From Myxococcales bacterium (GTDB lineage: Bacteria > Myxococcota_A > UBA9160 > UBA4427): a stretch of 64,000 bases of DNA. Below the pieces are notes generated by a model. That model was not told the DNA's origin and did no database searches. It saw only the letters and a list, made by a program, of their open reading frames with translations. Location of the stretch: contig JAAZXM010000015.1 of NCBI GenBank assembly GCA_014240165.1, positions 1 through 64,000 on the forward strand, written 5' to 3'. Below, piece by piece: positions 33,252 through 45,128 of this stretch (positions are counted from its first letter, which is position 1; each line of letters begins with the position of its first letter). The position numbers were made by a program, and so were the translations under genes.

Positions 33252-33772
33252 TGGCGGCGCGGTCCTCGGCACGAAAAAGAGGTTGGGGGCTGGGCTGGTT
33301 GGCGACGCTGCTGGCCCTGCTCTTGATGGTTTTTGGGGGTTTCGGCGTGGGGCTCGTGGTGGGCTTCGTTCTGGAGGAGCCGACCCTGGTCGCGGGCCAT
33401 ATCGTTGGGCGCACCACCGAGATCGATTGGGGCCTGGAAGACGCCCGGGCGAGCACATCCGGAGCCGACGAAGCCGGGGCTCTGGCCCCTGTGGGCGCCG
33501 GGCCCTCTCCCGCTTTCCTGCGCGCGCAGGAGGAAGCCCTGCGCTTCTCGATCCAAGTCGGCGCTTTCGGTAATCCGGCCCGAGCCAGCGATCTGGCCGA
33601 GCAGTTGGGGTCGGCCGGCTATCCCGTACACATCCTGGAACCCGACGACGACGATCGCTGGCGGGTGCGGGTCGGGCCCATCGATAGCCGGGACGAAGCC
33701 GATACCTTGGCGCTTCGACTGAAGCGGGAGGATCGGCTTCCCACTTGGGTTCTTTCCGAGCCCCGGGATTAG
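33251..33772 (+). CDS. SPOR-domain membrane protein
   Basis: A 173-residue protein with a basic N terminus, one membrane segment (about residues 12-40, rich in L, G and V), a loose alanine/glycine linker and a C-terminal SPOR domain: FSIQVGAFGNPARASDLAEQLGSAGYPVHIL ... WRVRVGPIDSRDEADTLALRLK. SPOR domains bind glycan strands stripped of stem peptides at the division septum. Start ATG 33251 shares a base with the argS stop; the track uses a GTG one codon earlier. Near an FtsB-like gene, which fits a division or cell-wall role. Confidence 0.85.
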   Translation: MAARSSARKRGWGLGWLATLLALLLMVFGGFGVGLVVGFVLEEPTLVAGHIVGRTTEIDWGLEDARASTSGADEAGALAPVGAGPSPAFLRAQEEALRFSIQVGAFGNPARASDLAEQLGSAGYPVHILEPDDDDRWRVRVGPIDSRDEADTLALRLKREDRLPTWVLSEPRD

Positions 33773-33834
33773 GCTTGCGGGCACTGGGTCCGATAGACGC
33801 GGCCCGGTCCGCGTGAATCCGTTGAGGAGAGGCC

Positions 33835-34815
33835 GTGCGTTGGCTGATTACGGGAAGTGGAGGGCAATTGGGCCGGAGCCTGGTGGACGCGTTGGAAGCG
33901 CGCCAAGGGGAAACCGTGGCCGCTGCCTTCGATCATTCCCATTGCGATATCGCCGAGCCCGGCAGCCTGGCTCGTCTGCTCGAAGCGGGGAGCGCTGGCG
34001 AGCCCGATATTCTGGTAAACGCCGCCGCCTATACCGCGGTGGACCGCTGCGAGAGCGAGACCGAACTGGCCTGGCGGGTGAACGCCGAGGCGCCGGGCTG
34101 GTTGGCGGAGGATTGCCGGGCGGCGGGCCTCGACTACGTCCATGTTTCCACGGATTACGTCTTCAGTGGAGCCGCGGATGAGCCCTATCCCGAGACCGCT
34201 CCCGTGGAGCCTCGAACCGCCTACGGGCGCAGCAAGGCGGAGGGAGAGGTGCGCGTGCTAAAGACCCTCCCCGGGGCATTAATCGTTCGCACCAGTTGGG
34301 TGTTCGGTCCGGGCAAGAATTTCGTTGGCGCGATTCTGAGGCAGGCCCAGCGCCGGGCGCAGGGGCTCGAGTCCGGCCCGCTGCGGGTGGTTTCGGACCA
34401 GCAGGGATCGCCCACCTACTCGGCGGACCTGGCCGAGGCCATTTTGGACCTGGCCGGGCTTGCCTTTGGGGCCGGATCGGCCGATGGGGGAGGGCGGCCC
34501 TCGGCTTCGGGCGCTGCCGGCGAGAGCGAGGAGAATAGGGGCGATATGAGCGGCGTATTTCATCTGGCGGGCGGGGGGGTGGCCACCTGGTTCGAGTTCG
34601 CTCGGGCGATTCTCGATCTTTCCGGCCACGGCGATCTGGATCTCGAGCCACTCGCTACCCCGGACCTCGACCTGCCCGCCGAGCGTCCGCTCTGGTCCGT
34701 GCTCGGCTGTGAGCGGGCCCGGGCGCTGGGCATCGGGCTGCGGCCCTGGCGCGAAGCCCTGGCGGCCTACCTGGTTTCCGATGCGGGCATGGCGCTCCAG
34801 GAGGGGGCGATATGA
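33835..34815 (+). CDS. rfbD: dTDP-4-dehydrorhamnose reductase-like protein (RmlD family)
   Basis: An extended short-chain dehydrogenase of 326 residues. The NAD(P) motif is [12 protein letters not shown], the catalytic triad region is visible as HVSTDYVF and [10 protein letters not shown] (Y-x-x-x-K), and [13 protein letters not shown] is typical of RmlD, which makes dTDP-L-rhamnose for surface sugars. No rfbA, rfbB or rfbC is nearby, so the substrate is less certain. A glycine/serine/acid-rich insert of roughly 28 residues sits before [12 protein letters not shown] start at 33835; stop overlaps lepA. Confidence 0.85.
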   Translation: MRWLITGSGGQLGRSLVDALEARQGETVAAAFDHSHCDIAEPGSLARLLEAGSAGEPDILVNAAAYTAVDRCESETELAWRVNAEAPGWLAEDCRAAGLDYVHVSTDYVFSGAADEPYPETAPVEPRTAYGRSKAEGEVRVLKTLPGALIVRTSWVFGPGKNFVGAILRQAQRRAQGLESGPLRVVSDQQGSPTYSADLAEAILDLAGLAFGAGSADGGGRPSASGAAGESEENRGDMSGVFHLAGGGVATWFEFARAILDLSGHGDLDLEPLATPDLDLPAERPLWSVLGCERARALGIGLRPWREALAAYLVSDAGMALQEGAI

Positions 34816-36620
34816 GCCGCGTGCCCATCGAGCGAATCCGAAATTTCTGCATCGTGGCCCACATCGACCACGGCAAGAGCACCATCGCCGATCGCCTCCT
34901 CGAGGCGACGGGCGCGCTTTCCGAGCGGGACCAGCAGGATCAATTTCTCGACAATATGGAACTCGAACGCGAGCGCGGTATCACGATCAAGGCCCAGACA
35001 GTCCGCTTGAGTTTCGTGGCCGAGGACGGAGAGACCTATATTTTGAACCTCATCGACACCCCGGGTCACGTCGACTTCTCCTACGAGGTCTCCCGCGCGC
35101 TTTCCGCCTGCGAGGGGGCCTTGTTGGTGGTGGATGCCGCCCAGGGGATTGAGGCCCAAACCCTCGCCAATGCCTACCTGGCGGTGGACGCCAATCTCGA
35201 ACTGATTCCCGTCGTCAACAAGATCGACCTCCCCTCGGCGGATCCCGACGCCGTCGCCCAGGAGATCGAGGACGTGGTGGGCCTGGATGCCGCCGATGTT
35301 CTGGCAGTTTCCGCCAAGCAGGGAACCGGGATCGGCGAACTCCTGCAGGCGGTGGTCGACCGAATTCCCCCGCCGGTGGGCGATCTCGAAGCGCCCACCC
35401 GGGCATTGGTCTTCGACTCCTGGTTCGACCCCTACGTGGGTGTGGTCATGCTGGTCCGGGTGGTGGATGGCAAGCTGAATCGCCGCGACACCATCCGGCT
35501 GATGATTTCTGGGGGGGAGCACGGCATCAGCCAGCTTTCGGTGATCGACCCCTCGCCCCGCAAGGTGGATGACTTGGGGGTGGGAGAGGTCGGCATGGTG
35601 GTGGCGGGTATCAAGACCCTCTCCGATGTGCGGATCGGCGACACCATCACCCTGAGTTCCAACGCCGCTGCAGAACCCTTGGAGGGTTTCCAGGAAGTGA
35701 AATCCATGGTCTTCGCCGGGCTCTATCCGGTGGACGCTGAGGATTACGAGGATCTCAAGGCGGCGCTGGAGAAATTGCGCCTCAACGATTCCTCCTTCGC
35801 GTACGAGCCCGAGACCAGTGCGGCCCTGGGTTTCGGATTTCGCTGCGGATTCCTCGGTTTTCTGCACGGCGAGATCATCCAGGAGCGCCTCGAAAGAGAG
35901 TACAGCCTGAACCTCATCACCACGGCGCCCACTGTGCGCTATCGGGTGGTTCCCAAAACCGGCGAGAGTTTCGAAATCGAGAGCCCCGCGGCGCTTCCCG
36001 AGTCGAGCGATATCAATCGCATCGAGGAACCCGTCATCCATGCCAATATCCACGTTCCGTCGGATTACCTCGGCCCGGTGATCGGCCTTTGCCAGGAGCG
36101 CAGGGGCAGCCAGAAGGATATGCAGGTCCATGGCTCCCGAGTGCAGATTCGCTACGAACTGCCCCTCGCCGAGGTCGTGACGGATTTTCACGACAAACTC
36201 AAGAGCGCAACCCGGGGTTATGGGTCCTTCGACTACGAGTTGGTGGGCTTTGCCCCGGCGGACCTGGCCAAACTGGATGTCCTGGTCAACGGCGATTCCG
36301 TAGATGCGCTATCGCTGATCGTCCATCGGGATGCGGCCCACGCTCGGGGCTCGGAACTCGCCCGAAAGCTGAAGGAATTTATCCCCCGCCAGCAATTCCC
36401 CGTGGCTATCCAGGCCGCAGTGGGAAGCAAGGTGATCGCGCGAACGACCGTCCGGGCCCTGCGAAAGAACGTTCTGGCCAAGTGCTACGGTGGGGATATT
36501 TCGCGTAAGCGAAAATTGCTGGAGAAGCAGAAGGCGGGCAAGAAACGAATGAAGATGGTCGGATCGGTGGAAATTCCCCAGGAAGCCTTTCTCGCCGCAT
36601 TGAAGTTGGGAGATGAATGA
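34812..36620 (+). CDS. lepA: Elongation factor 4 (LepA)
   Basis: A ribosome-associated GTPase that can back-translocate stalled ribosomes and helps 30S biogenesis. 602 residues, family length. G motifs: [50 protein letters not shown]. The unique C-terminal domain is present ([26 protein letters not shown]). ATG overlaps the rfbD stop, and the stop overlaps lepB: the lepA-lepB pair is a conserved arrangement. Confidence 0.98.
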   Translation: MSRVPIERIRNFCIVAHIDHGKSTIADRLLEATGALSERDQQDQFLDNMELERERGITIKAQTVRLSFVAEDGETYILNLIDTPGHVDFSYEVSRALSACEGALLVVDAAQGIEAQTLANAYLAVDANLELIPVVNKIDLPSADPDAVAQEIEDVVGLDAADVLAVSAKQGTGIGELLQAVVDRIPPPVGDLEAPTRALVFDSWFDPYVGVVMLVRVVDGKLNRRDTIRLMISGGEHGISQLSVIDPSPRKVDDLGVGEVGMVVAGIKTLSDVRIGDTITLSSNAAAEPLEGFQEVKSMVFAGLYPVDAEDYEDLKAALEKLRLNDSSFAYEPETSAALGFGFRCGFLGFLHGEIIQERLEREYSLNLITTAPTVRYRVVPKTGESFEIESPAALPESSDINRIEEPVIHANIHVPSDYLGPVIGLCQERRGSQKDMQVHGSRVQIRYELPLAEVVTDFHDKLKSATRGYGSFDYELVGFAPADLAKLDVLVNGDSVDALSLIVHRDAAHARGSELARKLKEFIPRQQFPVAIQAAVGSKVIARTTVRALRKNVLAKCYGGDISRKRKLLEKQKAGKKRMKMVGSVEIPQEAFLAALKLGDE

Positions 36621-37507
36621 CTTCCACCCCGGATGGTGATCAGGCCAATCAGGGCCCCGACGGGGGAGACTCCGCCTCCGATCCCGGAGGCGAGGAGACG
36701 CCCGGGCGAAGCCGTCTGGCCGCGGTCTGGGAGCAGGTGAGTACCCTGCTGGTCGCGGTCGTCATTGCCCTGGCGATTCGTACGTTCATCGTCGAGCCCT
36801 TTCGTATTCCCTCGGGCTCCATGTTCCCGACCCTGCTGATCGGGGATCACCTTTTCGTCAACAAGCTGACCTACGGGCCGCGGATTCCCTTCACGGATAT
36901 TCGCCTTCCCGGCTTTCGTGCGCCCGAGCGCGGCGACGTCGTGGTCTTTGAGGTCGCTCGGAACAACGGAAGCGAGGGCGAGTTGCGAACGGAGATCGTC
37001 CCGGCCGACCTCTATCCCGATCTGCCCACGGATGATTTCGTCAAGCGCCTGGTGGGTCTGCCCGGGGATCGCATCACCATTCGCAACGGCCGGGTGAGCG
37101 TCAACGGCGTTCCGGCGGAACAGATCAGCACGGGGAGAGTTTTCGAGGACAATCGCGGACTCACCTTGGCCGTGCGCGACGAGGTGCTCGAGGAGTGCGT
37201 CCACGAGGTGCTCGACGATCCGATCCTGAGCAATCCCTACGGGCGAAATCGCGAATATGTGGTGCCCGAAGGCCGCTATTTCATGATGGGCGACAACCGG
37301 GACCACTCCAACGACAGCCGAAATTGGGGAACGGTGCGCCTGGACGAGATGAAGGGCCCGACCTTCCTCCTCTACTGGTCGTGGAATATCAACGGCAACG
37401 CGCTGCAATTCTTCAACCCGGTCAACTGGTGGCAGGCCGAGAAGCGCTGGGACCGGGTTTTCAGCCGGGTTCGCTGCGAGACCCGGGAGGAGGCTGGGTT
37501 TCTCTGA
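36617..37507 (+). CDS. lepB: Signal peptidase I
   Basis: Cleaves signal peptides of Sec and Tat exported proteins on the outer face of the inner membrane. 296 residues: an acidic, disordered first 34 residues, one membrane segment (about 38-58), then the catalytic domain with the serine in [11 protein letters not shown], the lysine in [13 protein letters not shown], and the C-terminal box [18 protein letters not shown]. Only one transmembrane helix, unlike the two of E. coli. Coupled to lepA by ATGA overlap. Last gene before the pyrimidine promoter. Confidence 0.97.
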   Translation: MTSTPDGDQANQGPDGGDSASDPGGEETPGRSRLAAVWEQVSTLLVAVVIALAIRTFIVEPFRIPSGSMFPTLLIGDHLFVNKLTYGPRIPFTDIRLPGFRAPERGDVVVFEVARNNGSEGELRTEIVPADLYPDLPTDDFVKRLVGLPGDRITIRNGRVSVNGVPAEQISTGRVFEDNRGLTLAVRDEVLEECVHEVLDDPILSNPYGRNREYVVPEGRYFMMGDNRDHSNDSRNWGTVRLDEMKGPTFLLYWSWNINGNALQFFNPVNWWQAEKRWDRVFSRVRCETREEAGFL

Positions 37508-37559
37508 GAGGCCGGAACAAGGCCCCCAGAAGATTCCCTGCCCAGGGCGCTCGGACCGA

Positions 37560-37587
37560 TTGACGCCAGCGCGGCAGAGGTTAGAAT
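37560..37587 (+). promoter_or_regulatory. Sigma70-type promoter of the pyrimidine operon
   Basis: TTGACG (37560-37565) and TAGAAT (37582-37587) are 16 bases apart, matching five of six bases in each box. Transcription would begin near 37594, about a dozen bases before the PyrR-binding hairpin. It lies between lepB and pyrR, so the pyr genes have their own promoter. Confidence 0.65.
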
Positions 37588-37605
37588 CCCGCGACTTGAA
37601 CGGCC

Positions 37606-37638
37606 CCTTTTAAGTCCGTCCCGAGAGACGGTCAAAGG
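37606..37638 (+). promoter_or_regulatory. PyrR-binding RNA hairpin that covers the pyrR ribosome site
   Basis: A lower stem CCTTT (37606-37610) with AAAGG (37634-37638) and an upper stem CCGTC/GACGG enclose the hexaloop CCGAGA. The loop fits the CNGNGA consensus of PyrR sites, and AAGTCC on the 5' side fits the conserved ARUCC. The AAAGG strand is also the ribosome site, seven bases before the TTG start of pyrR. PyrR with UMP should close the stem and block translation; there is no terminator in the leader. This resembles the translational PyrR control described for mycobacteria rather than Bacillus attenuation. Confidence 0.8.
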
Positions 37639-37645
37639 CGCAACG

Positions 37646-38362
37646 TTGGCGAATACGCGCTCCCCAAGCCCCGACAGCCCCCCCGCAGAAAGCGCTCATA
37701 GCGCTTCTCCTGCGCTTCTCGATGGCATTGCGGCTGATCAGGCCGAAGCCTCCGCCGCCGAGGAACTCCACGAGCGGGTCGTGCTGGACGACGAGCGAAT
37801 CCGCCGGGCCCTGCGCCGCATCGCCCACGAGATCGTCGAGTCCGATGCCGATCTGAGTGCGCTCTACCTGGTGGCCATTCCCAATGGCGGGGTGCCCCTG
37901 GCCCGGCGCCTGGCCGAAAACCTGGAATCCCTGGCGGGTGCCCGGCCCCAATTGGGCATCATGGACACCACCCTGTATCGGGACGATCTCGCCAGCCGGG
38001 GAACCCGTCCCCGCCTGCGCCGCACCGAAATGCCCTCGTCCGTGGACCGCGGGGTGGTCATCCTGGTGGAGGACGTGGTCAGCACCGGGCGCACCATCCG
38101 GGCCGCGATGGATGCCCTGATGGATTTCGGTCGCCCGCAATCGGTGAAGGTGGTGGCCCTTGTGGATCGCGGGCACCGGGAGTTGCCCATCAAGATCGAC
38201 TACGTCGGCAAGAATATTCCGACCCAGCCCGGGGAATCGGTGATCTTCCGGGCGCATGAACGCGCAGAGGCCGAGGAGGAAATCCTGGAGGTGGTCGTCC
38301 AGTCCCTGGATACGCCCCCCTCGGCTACTTCCGGGACGGATCGAGCGGGGGGCATGGCATGA
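37646..38362 (+). CDS. pyrR: Pyrimidine operon regulator PyrR / uracil phosphoribosyltransferase
   Basis: PyrR binds pyr mRNA in response to UMP/UTP and PRPP, and often also converts uracil to UMP. The PRPP loop [21 protein letters not shown] and the segments [12 protein letters not shown] and [14 protein letters not shown] are typical. At 238 residues it is longer than the usual 170-190, with about 45 extra, mostly polar residues at the N terminus and a loose C-terminal tail. The start is TTG at 37646: no other in-frame start lies near, and the AAAGG in the hairpin is correctly spaced. First gene of pyrR-pyrB-pyrC-carA-carB. Confidence 0.95.
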   Translation: MANTRSPSPDSPPAESAHSASPALLDGIAADQAEASAAEELHERVVLDDERIRRALRRIAHEIVESDADLSALYLVAIPNGGVPLARRLAENLESLAGARPQLGIMDTTLYRDDLASRGTRPRLRRTEMPSSVDRGVVILVEDVVSTGRTIRAAMDALMDFGRPQSVKVVALVDRGHRELPIKIDYVGKNIPTQPGESVIFRAHERAEAEEEILEVVVQSLDTPPSATSGTDRAGGMA

Positions 38363-39291
38363 TCGGCCAAGATCTTCTGGGCATCGAGCATCTCGAGCGC
38401 GACCAGATTGAACTCATCCTGGAGACCGCCGAGCGGATGCAGGAAATCGGGACCCGGGATGTCAAAAAGGTCCCCACATTGCGTGGCCGTACCGTGGTGA
38501 ACCTCTTCTTCGAACCCTCCACCCGAACCCAGACGAGTTTCGAAATCGCCGGGAAGCGCCTTGCCGCGGATGTGGTGAATTTTTCGGTCTCCTCCTCGAG
38601 CCTGAGCAAATCCGAAAGCCTGCTCGACACCGCCAAGACCCTGGACGCCATGGATCCGGATGCGGTGATCGTGCGCCATAAGGTGGCGGGGGTTCCCCAG
38701 CGCATCGCGGATGTCCTGGACGCCCCGGTAATCAATGCCGGGGATGGAGCGCACGAACATCCGAGCCAGGCGCTCCTGGACATGCTCACGGTCTATCAGG
38801 AGAAGGGCAGGTTTGAGGGCCTCAGCGTCGCGATCATCGGCGACATCGCCCACTCCCGGGTGGCCCGCTCCAATATCTACGGCTTTACGAAGCTTGGCGC
38901 CGAGGTCCGGGTGGCCGGCCCACCGACGATGCTCCCGCCCCATATCGAAACCTTGGGCGTCAAGGCCTATACCTCCCTGCGCGAAGCGCTCGACGGGGTC
39001 GACGTGGTGATGGCCCTTCGGATCCAGAACGAGCGCCTGGGAGGCGGAATCTTCCCCAGCGTCCGGGAATACTCGGCGACCTTTGGCCTGGACCGGGCAA
39101 AATTACGCTTCGCGCGTCGCGATGCCATCGTGATGCACCCCGGCCCCGTCAATCGCGGAGTCGAGCTTTCGCACGACCTTGCCGATCACCGCCCGAGCGT
39201 GATTCTTGATCAGGTGCGCAACGGCGTCGCCCTTCGCATGGCCCTGCTCTATCTCATCGCGGGCCGCGCTTTCCCCCAAGACCAGGAGTGA
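38359..39291 (+). CDS. pyrB: Aspartate carbamoyltransferase, catalytic chain
   Basis: Makes carbamoyl aspartate from carbamoyl phosphate and aspartate. 310 residues. The carbamoyl phosphate motif [19 protein letters not shown] is intact; the aspartate-binding region includes AMRIQNER-type [10 protein letters not shown] and [11 protein letters not shown]. No pyrI regulatory chain follows, so control is probably by PyrR. ATG overlaps the pyrR stop (ATGA). Confidence 0.98.
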   Translation: MIGQDLLGIEHLERDQIELILETAERMQEIGTRDVKKVPTLRGRTVVNLFFEPSTRTQTSFEIAGKRLAADVVNFSVSSSSLSKSESLLDTAKTLDAMDPDAVIVRHKVAGVPQRIADVLDAPVINAGDGAHEHPSQALLDMLTVYQEKGRFEGLSVAIIGDIAHSRVARSNIYGFTKLGAEVRVAGPPTMLPPHIETLGVKAYTSLREALDGVDVVMALRIQNERLGGGIFPSVREYSATFGLDRAKLRFARRDAIVMHPGPVNRGVELSHDLADHRPSVILDQVRNGVALRMALLYLIAGRAFPQDQE

Positions 39292-39295
39292 GTTT

Positions 39296-40591
39296 TTGTC
39301 CAGAGTGCTGATCCGAGGGGGCCGCGTGCTCGACCCCGCCAATGACCACGATGCCGTGGCCGACGTACTGATCGAGGAAGATCGCGTTCTCGAAGTCGGT
39401 CCCGATTTGAGCGCCGAGAACGCCGAGGTCGTGGAGGCCGCGGGCAAATGGGTTGCTCCGGGTTTTGTCGATCTCCACGTCCACCTGCGCGAGCCCGGAT
39501 TGGAGTACAAGGAGGATCTGGCTTCGGGTGGCCGGGCGGCGGTGGCCGGTGGCTTCACGTCGATCTGCTGCATGGCGAATACCGACCCGGTGAACGACGA
39601 CCCGTCGGTGACGAAGTACATCCTGGACCGGGCTGCCAAGGATTCTCCCGCCCGGATCTTTCCCATCGCGGCGGCCACTCGCCGACTGGCAGGGGAAGTG
39701 ATGACCGAGATGTCCGCCCTCAAGGACGCCGGGGCGGTGGCTTTCAGCGATGACGGCGAAACCATCATGGACGCCGCCGTCATGCGCAGCGTCTTGGAGT
39801 ACTCGAAGCTGGTGGATGCCCCGGTGGTGATTCACGCCGAGGACTGCGGGCTACGCGCCGATGGTGTGGTGAACGAGGGCCGTATGTCCACGCGCCTGGG
39901 GCTGCCCGGGAATCCGGTCGAGGCCGAGGAAATTCACGTGGCCCGGGATATTCGCCTGGCCAGGCTCACCGGGGCGCGGCTCCACGTGGGCCACGTTTCC
40001 TCGGGCGGTTCGGTGGGATTGATCCGCCAGGCCAAGGAGGAGGGGCTCTCGGTGACCGCCGAAGTCACCCCTCACCATCTTTCGCTCACCGAGGAGGTCA
40101 CCGAGGGCTTCGATACCAGCACCAAGATGGCCCCGCCCCTGCGGACCCAGGGCGATGTCGAGACCCTTCGAAAGGCGCTCGCCGACGGTGTGATCGACTG
40201 CGTGGCTACGGACCATGCACCCCATGCAACCTACGAGAAGGATGTGGAGTTCACCGCCGCGCCCTGCGGCGTGCTCGGTCTCGAGACCGCCTTCGGCGTG
40301 GTGAACGACATGGTGCGCCAGGGCGAGATCTCGCCCCTGGAATTGATGCGGCGAATGTCCACGACACCGGCGCGCATCTTCGGCCTGGAAGGGGGGAGCC
40401 TGAGTTCCGGCAGCGTGGCGGACCTGGTGCTCCTGGATCCCGAAACCGTCTGGGTCTACGACCCCACCGAGGGTTTTTCGAAGAGCCGAAACTCGCCCTG
40501 GGGCGGCAGCGAATTGACCGGCCAGGTCTTCGCGACCTTCGTCGCGGGTCGGCTCGTATACCAGGCGGGCAGGGGAGTGCTGGTCCGATGA
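39296..40591 (+). CDS. pyrC: Dihydroorotase (type I, PyrC/PyrX family)
   Basis: Cyclises carbamoyl aspartate to dihydroorotate. From TTG 39296 the protein has 431 residues starting [15 protein letters not shown]. The zinc motif [10 protein letters not shown], the [15 protein letters not shown] region and [15 protein letters not shown] (metal-ligand aspartate) suggest an active enzyme rather than a PyrX-type inactive partner. The track start at 39206 lies inside pyrB; the TTG has AGGAG seven bases upstream and sits four bases after the pyrB stop. Confidence 0.95.
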   Translation: MSRVLIRGGRVLDPANDHDAVADVLIEEDRVLEVGPDLSAENAEVVEAAGKWVAPGFVDLHVHLREPGLEYKEDLASGGRAAVAGGFTSICCMANTDPVNDDPSVTKYILDRAAKDSPARIFPIAAATRRLAGEVMTEMSALKDAGAVAFSDDGETIMDAAVMRSVLEYSKLVDAPVVIHAEDCGLRADGVVNEGRMSTRLGLPGNPVEAEEIHVARDIRLARLTGARLHVGHVSSGGSVGLIRQAKEEGLSVTAEVTPHHLSLTEEVTEGFDTSTKMAPPLRTQGDVETLRKALADGVIDCVATDHAPHATYEKDVEFTAAPCGVLGLETAFGVVNDMVRQGEISPLELMRRMSTTPARIFGLEGGSLSSGSVADLVLLDPETVWVYDPTEGFSKSRNSPWGGSELTGQVFATFVAGRLVYQAGRGVLVR

Positions 40592-41835
40592 GCCCCTCGA
40601 CCTCGAAATTCGCTGCGGGCCTCGGGTCCGGCGGCGCCGGGAACTTCCGTCCCGCCGCGCTTGCGTTGGCGGATGGCACTGTCTACCGGGGCCAGGCCTT
40701 TGGTGCCGAGGTCGTTCGGGCCGGCGAGGTGATCTTCAACACGAGCATGACGGGCTACCAGGAGATCGTCACCGATCCCTCCTACGCGGGTCAGATCGTC
40801 ACCATGACCTATACCCAAATCGGAAACGTGGGGGCCAATGCCGAGGACGAGGAGTCGGCCCGTCCTTTTCTTTCAGGCTTCGTCGTCCGAGAGTTGCTCG
40901 ATGAGCCCAGTAATTGGCGGTCGGAACGCGGCATCGATGGCTTTCTCGCCGAGGCGGGGGTTCCGGGCATTTCGGGTATCGATACCCGGGCTCTGGTGCG
41001 TCGCATTCGCGATTCGGGGGCCCAGGTCGGTGTTCTCAGCACGGACCCCGAGGTGCAGGACAGCGAGGCCCTGCTGGCCCGTGCGCGCAGTGCACCGGGC
41101 CTCGACGGTCGGGATCTGGTGGCCGAAGTCACCTGCAACGCGCCCTACACGTGGAGCGAAGGGCGCTGGAAGGGCATCAAGGGACAGGTCCCGCGCGAAA
41201 AGCGCCCCGAGACCGCGCGCCGTCTGGTCGCGTATGACTTCGGCGTGAAGCGAAATATTCTCCGGCTCCTGGTAGAGCAGGGTTTCGAGGTGACGGTGGT
41301 CCCCGCGACCACTTCCGCCGCCGACGCCCTCGCGCTGGATCCCGACGGAATTTTTCTTTCCAACGGTCCGGGCGATCCGGGGGCAGTCGAGGGGGTGCGC
41401 GATGCGGTCCGCGAACTCGCCACCCAGAAGCCCCTCTTCGGTATCTGCCTCGGGCACCAGATTCTCGGGCTCGCGTTGGGGGGAGAAACCCGAAAGCTCA
41501 AATTCGGCCACCATGGGGGCAATCAGCCGGGCCAGGATCTTTCCACGGGCAAGGTCGCGATCTGCGCCGAGAACCATGGCTATGCGGTGGACGCCGATTC
41601 CCTCGCGCGGGCGGGCGAACCGGTGGAGGTCACCCACGTCAACCTGAACGACGGCACGGTGGAGGGCCTGGCCCATACCGAACGCCCGCTCTTCTCTGTC
41701 CAATACCATCCCGAGGCATCGCCCGGGCCCCACGATGCCGCCTACTTCTTTCAACGTTTTCGCGAGATGGTCGACCGCCACGTGGCGGGTGAGAATGTGA
41801 CCGGATCGTCCATCGCGAAGGGCCAAACCGCCTAG
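40588..41835 (+). CDS. carA: Carbamoyl phosphate synthase small subunit
   Basis: The glutaminase that feeds ammonia to CarB. 415 residues. The N-terminal half has the [26 protein letters not shown] signature; the C-terminal class I amidotransferase has the nucleophile in [11 protein letters not shown] and the His-x-Glu pair in [12 protein letters not shown]. It is somewhat longer than the 380 usual, with extra residues at both ends. ATG overlaps the pyrC stop (ATGA). Supplies carbamoyl phosphate for pyrimidines and arginine. Confidence 0.97.
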   Translation: MSPSTSKFAAGLGSGGAGNFRPAALALADGTVYRGQAFGAEVVRAGEVIFNTSMTGYQEIVTDPSYAGQIVTMTYTQIGNVGANAEDEESARPFLSGFVVRELLDEPSNWRSERGIDGFLAEAGVPGISGIDTRALVRRIRDSGAQVGVLSTDPEVQDSEALLARARSAPGLDGRDLVAEVTCNAPYTWSEGRWKGIKGQVPREKRPETARRLVAYDFGVKRNILRLLVEQGFEVTVVPATTSAADALALDPDGIFLSNGPGDPGAVEGVRDAVRELATQKPLFGICLGHQILGLALGGETRKLKFGHHGGNQPGQDLSTGKVAICAENHGYAVDADSLARAGEPVEVTHVNLNDGTVEGLAHTERPLFSVQYHPEASPGPHDAAYFFQRFREMVDRHVAGENVTGSSIAKGQTA

Positions 41836-41858
41836 GCAAGCGAGAGGATTCAAGTCCC

Positions 41859-45077
<3,219 letters not shown>

Positions 45078-45078
45078 A

Positions 45079-45114
45079 CTGGGTGGGGCGGGGCGCCTCT
45101 GCCCCCCCAGCCCG
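45079..45114 (+). terminator. GC-rich hairpin after carB, no U tract
   Basis: The 51-base gap between carB and recG holds a stem in which GGGTGGGGcGGG pairs with CCCCCCCAGCCC with a bulge and a short loop. It could end or damp transcription of the pyr operon. There is no T run, so I cannot tell a terminator from an mRNA-stabilising hairpin, and recG may still be read from upstream. Confidence 0.35.
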
Positions 45115-45128
45115 GAGTTCTCCATCGC

